64,000 bases of DNA from Ga0077548 sp035440445. Its GTDB lineage: Bacteria > Pseudomonadota > Alphaproteobacteria > Rhizobiales > Xanthobacteraceae. Below, piece after piece: positions 59,712-64,000 of this stretch. Numbering within the stretch: position 1 is the stretch's first letter; the number at the start of each line of letters is the position of its first letter. The DNA is taken from the NCBI GenBank assembly GCA_035440445.1, contig DAORMJ010000015.1, positions 23,247 to 87,246 of the forward strand. Direction: 5' to 3'. A program made the translations under genes and the position numbers. A model generated the notes under the pieces. That model saw only the letters and a list, made by a program, of their open reading frames with translations. It had not been told where the DNA came from and did not search any database.

Positions 59712-60761
59712 ATGGGCAATGGGCTCGGTCCCATGCTTTCCGAAAGGCTATCCCTCTTGGTCCGCAAGAAGACGCCGTCGAATTTCAACGCGCTGCTGGG
59801 CGGCCTCAAGGCGGTCGCCGAGGACACCCGGCTGCGCCTGCTTGCGCTCCTCGACCAGGCGGAACTTACGGTCTCGGACCTCACCGACATTCTCGGCCAG
59901 TCGCAGCCCCGCATCTCGCGGCACCTGCGGTTGCTGGCCGAGGCGGGAATCGTCGAGCGGTTTCGCGAGGCAAGCTGGGCGTTCTATCGCCGCGCAAGCG
60001 ATGGCGCAGGCGCGCCGCTGGCGGATGCGATCCTTGCGCTGGCCGATCCCGCCGATCCGATCTTCGAGCGCGACCGCGAACGGCTCGCGCAGGTACGGGC
60101 GGCCCGCCAGTCGGCGGCGCAGAATTATTTCCGCAAGCACGCGGCGCGCTGGAACGAGTTGCGCAAGCTCCATGCCTCCGAGAGCGCGGTCGAGGCGGCG
60201 GTGCGCGAGGCTTTGGCAGGCAAGCCGATCGATGCGCTCCTTGATCTCGGCACCGGCACGGGACGAATCCTCGAGCTGTTCGGCCCGGAAATCACGCGCG
60301 GCGTAGGCATCGATCTCAATCCGGAGATGCTGCAATTCGCGCGCGCCAATCTGGACAAGGCGGGCCTGAAGAACTGCTCGGTGCGGCAGGGCGATCTCTA
60401 CAATCTGCCGTTTCCGCGCGACTCGTTCGATGCGATCGTGCTGCATCAGGTGCTGCATTATCTCGAAGACGGCGCGCGGGCGTTACGTGAAGCCGCGCGG
60501 GTGCTCCGCCCAGGCGGGCGTCTCGTCGTCGTCGATTTCGCGCCGCATCAGCTTGAATTCCTGCGCGACGAACACGCGCATCGCCGGCTTGGTTACGCGT
60601 CCGACACCGTCGAGCAATGGCTGAACGACGCCGGTCTCGAATTCGACCGGCACCGGACGCTCGTTCCCGAACAGAACAATGAAAACGCGCTCACCGTTTC
60701 GGTCTGGGTGGCGCGCGACCCGCGGATCCTGCTCGCGGGCGAAGGCAGAGAGGTTGCGTGA
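59712..60761 (+). CDS. ArsR-family regulator fused to SAM-dependent methyltransferase (SahR-like)
   Basis: A 349-residue two-domain protein. Residues about 18-95 are an ArsR winged helix ('DTRLRLLALLDQAELTVSDL', 'QSQPRISRHLRLLAEAGIV'); residues 130-345 are a class I methyltransferase with 'LLDLGTGTGRILELFG' (SAM site), 'GIDLNPEML' and 'LRPGGRLVVVDF'. Such fusions next to metF/metH are thought to sense S-adenosylhomocysteine or SAM rather than methylate. The operator overlaps the start region, so a later ATG at 59733 is possible. TGATG junction with metF. Confidence 0.88.
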   Translation: MGNGLGPMLSERLSLLVRKKTPSNFNALLGGLKAVAEDTRLRLLALLDQAELTVSDLTDILGQSQPRISRHLRLLAEAGIVERFREASWAFYRRASDGAGAPLADAILALADPADPIFERDRERLAQVRAARQSAAQNYFRKHAARWNELRKLHASESAVEAAVREALAGKPIDALLDLGTGTGRILELFGPEITRGVGIDLNPEMLQFARANLDKAGLKNCSVRQGDLYNLPFPRDSFDAIVLHQVLHYLEDGARALREAARVLRPGGRLVVVDFAPHQLEFLRDEHAHRRLGYASDTVEQWLNDAGLEFDRHRTLVPEQNNENALTVSVWVARDPRILLAGEGREVA

Positions 60762-61632
60762 TGCAAAACGATATTCAGGTCTCGTTCGAGTTCTTTCCGC
60801 CGAAGACGCCGGAGATGGAAAAGACGTTGTGGGCTTCGATCGCGCGGCTCGCGCCGTTGAAGCCGCGCTTCGTTTCCGTGACCTATGGCGCGGGCGGCTC
60901 CACGCGCGAGCGCACGCACGGCACGATCGCGCGCATGTTGCGCGAGACCGCGCTGGTGCCGGCCGCGCATCTGACCTGCGTCGGCGCCACGAAGGAAGAA
61001 ACGGATTCGGTCGTGCGCGATTACTGGGATGCGGGCGTGCGCCATATCGTGGCCTTGCGCGGCGATCCGGTCACGGGTGCGGGTACGCGCTACGAGCCGC
61101 ATCCGGGCGGCTACGAAGGCAGCCCCGAACTGATCGCGGGCATCAAGAAGGTCGGCAACTTCGAGATTTCAGTTTCGGCCTATCCCGAGAAGCATCCCGA
61201 TAGCGCCTCGCTCGAAGCTGAACTCGACCTTCTGCAGCGCAAGGTCGATGCGGGCGCCACGCGCGCGATCACGCAGTTCTTCTTCGGCAACGATCTTTAT
61301 TTCCGCTATCTCGACCGCGTGCGCGCACGCGGCATCGATATTCCGATCGTGCCCGGCATCATTCCGGTGCTGAACTTCGCGCAGGTGAAGAAGTTCGCGC
61401 AAATGTGCGGCTCGCACGTGCCGAACGCGCTCGCCGATCGCTTCGCGGGTCTCGATAACGACCCGCAGACGCGCCAGCTCGTCGCCGCGACCGTTGCCGC
61501 CGAGCAGGTGAACGACCTGCGCCAGCGCGGGGTCAGCGAGTTTCACTTCTACACGCTCAACCGCTCCGAGCTCGTGTTTGCGATCTGCCATCTCCTCGGC
61601 ATCCGGCCCGAGACGAGCGCTGCCGCGGCGTA

Positions 61633-61633
<1 letters not shown>
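60761..61633 (+). CDS. metF: 5,10-methylenetetrahydrofolate reductase MetF
   Basis: A 290-residue FAD-dependent TIM-barrel enzyme that makes 5-methyltetrahydrofolate for MetH. 'VSFEFFPPKTPEME' with the catalytic Glu, 'FVSVTYGAGGSTRERT', 'HIVALRGDP' and 'AITQFFF' are diagnostic. Coupled to the regulator gene (overlap at 60761) and to metH (TAATG at 61631-61635). Confidence 0.97.

Positions 61634-64000
<2,367 letters not shown>

Overview
The window reads as chromosome of a high-GC alphaproteobacterium, most likely order Hyphomicrobiales (Rhizobiales) near the Bradyrhizobium/Xanthobacteraceae lineages. The grounds are the gene families and their order (fixNOQP/IS-type cbb3 oxidase, a NarK1-NarK2 fusion ahead of narGHJI, an ArsR-methyltransferase fusion ahead of metF-metH) and the palindromic intergenic repeats typical of that group. 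This assignment is inference; there is no rRNA or other phylogenetic marker in the window. No tRNA, rRNA, CRISPR array, phage or IS element was seen.

Layout. 1-5270 (minus strand): a Liv-type branched-chain amino-acid/aromatic ABC transporter with a long-chain acyl-CoA ligase that carries an in-frame amber codon. 5355-7232: a TetR regulator divergent from a short MetE-like methyltransferase, with an identical 15-bp box in front of both this gene and the ligase. 7383-14435: the homoprotocatechuate (3,4-dihydroxyphenylacetate) meta-cleavage genes hpaR, hpaD, hpaF, hpaG, hpaH and hpaE with a gamma-glutamyltransferase among them; two near-identical palindromes mark probable HpaR operators. 14432-15169: yggS. 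15301-22185 (minus): ccoNOQP, a 63-residue membrane protein, a DUF2189 membrane protein where ccoH would be expected, then ccoI and ccoS. 22269-36490: nnrS, a DUF2478 gene, a Crp/Fnr regulator, narK (with an assembly gap), narGHJI, a parvulin-type prolyl isomerase, a small unknown protein and a beta-carbonic-anhydrase-like protein lacking one zinc ligand. Four FNR/FixK-type palindromes link the oxidase and nitrate genes into one low-oxygen/nitrate respiration regulon.

36689-41775: a cyclic-nucleotide-type phosphodiesterase, then a ugpCBAE-type glycerol-3-phosphate importer preceded by a good Pho box. 41777-43230: a short-chain dehydrogenase and a small secreted putative cysteine peptidase. 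43384-45200 (minus): thiS-thiG-thiE under a TPP riboswitch whose P3 arm is interrupted by a tandem pair of palindromic repeats. 45286-53556: a secreted protein of unknown function and a compact FHA-domain cluster: FHA plus zinc ribbon, FHA fused to a flavin-dependent oxidoreductase, a small membrane protein, a von Willebrand A plus FHA membrane protein, a small degenerate FHA protein with candidate phosphothreonine sites, and a membrane-anchored PP2C phosphatase. No kinase and no type VI secretion gene accompanies it; this is the best candidate for an undescribed system.

53726-64000: a family 4 glycosyltransferase, ettA with a strong terminator, a minus-strand operon of an OpgC-like membrane acyltransferase with two SGNH-type periplasmic proteins (one apparently without its catalytic residues), and the methionine-cycle genes: ArsR-methyltransferase regulator, metF and metH (cut by the window end).
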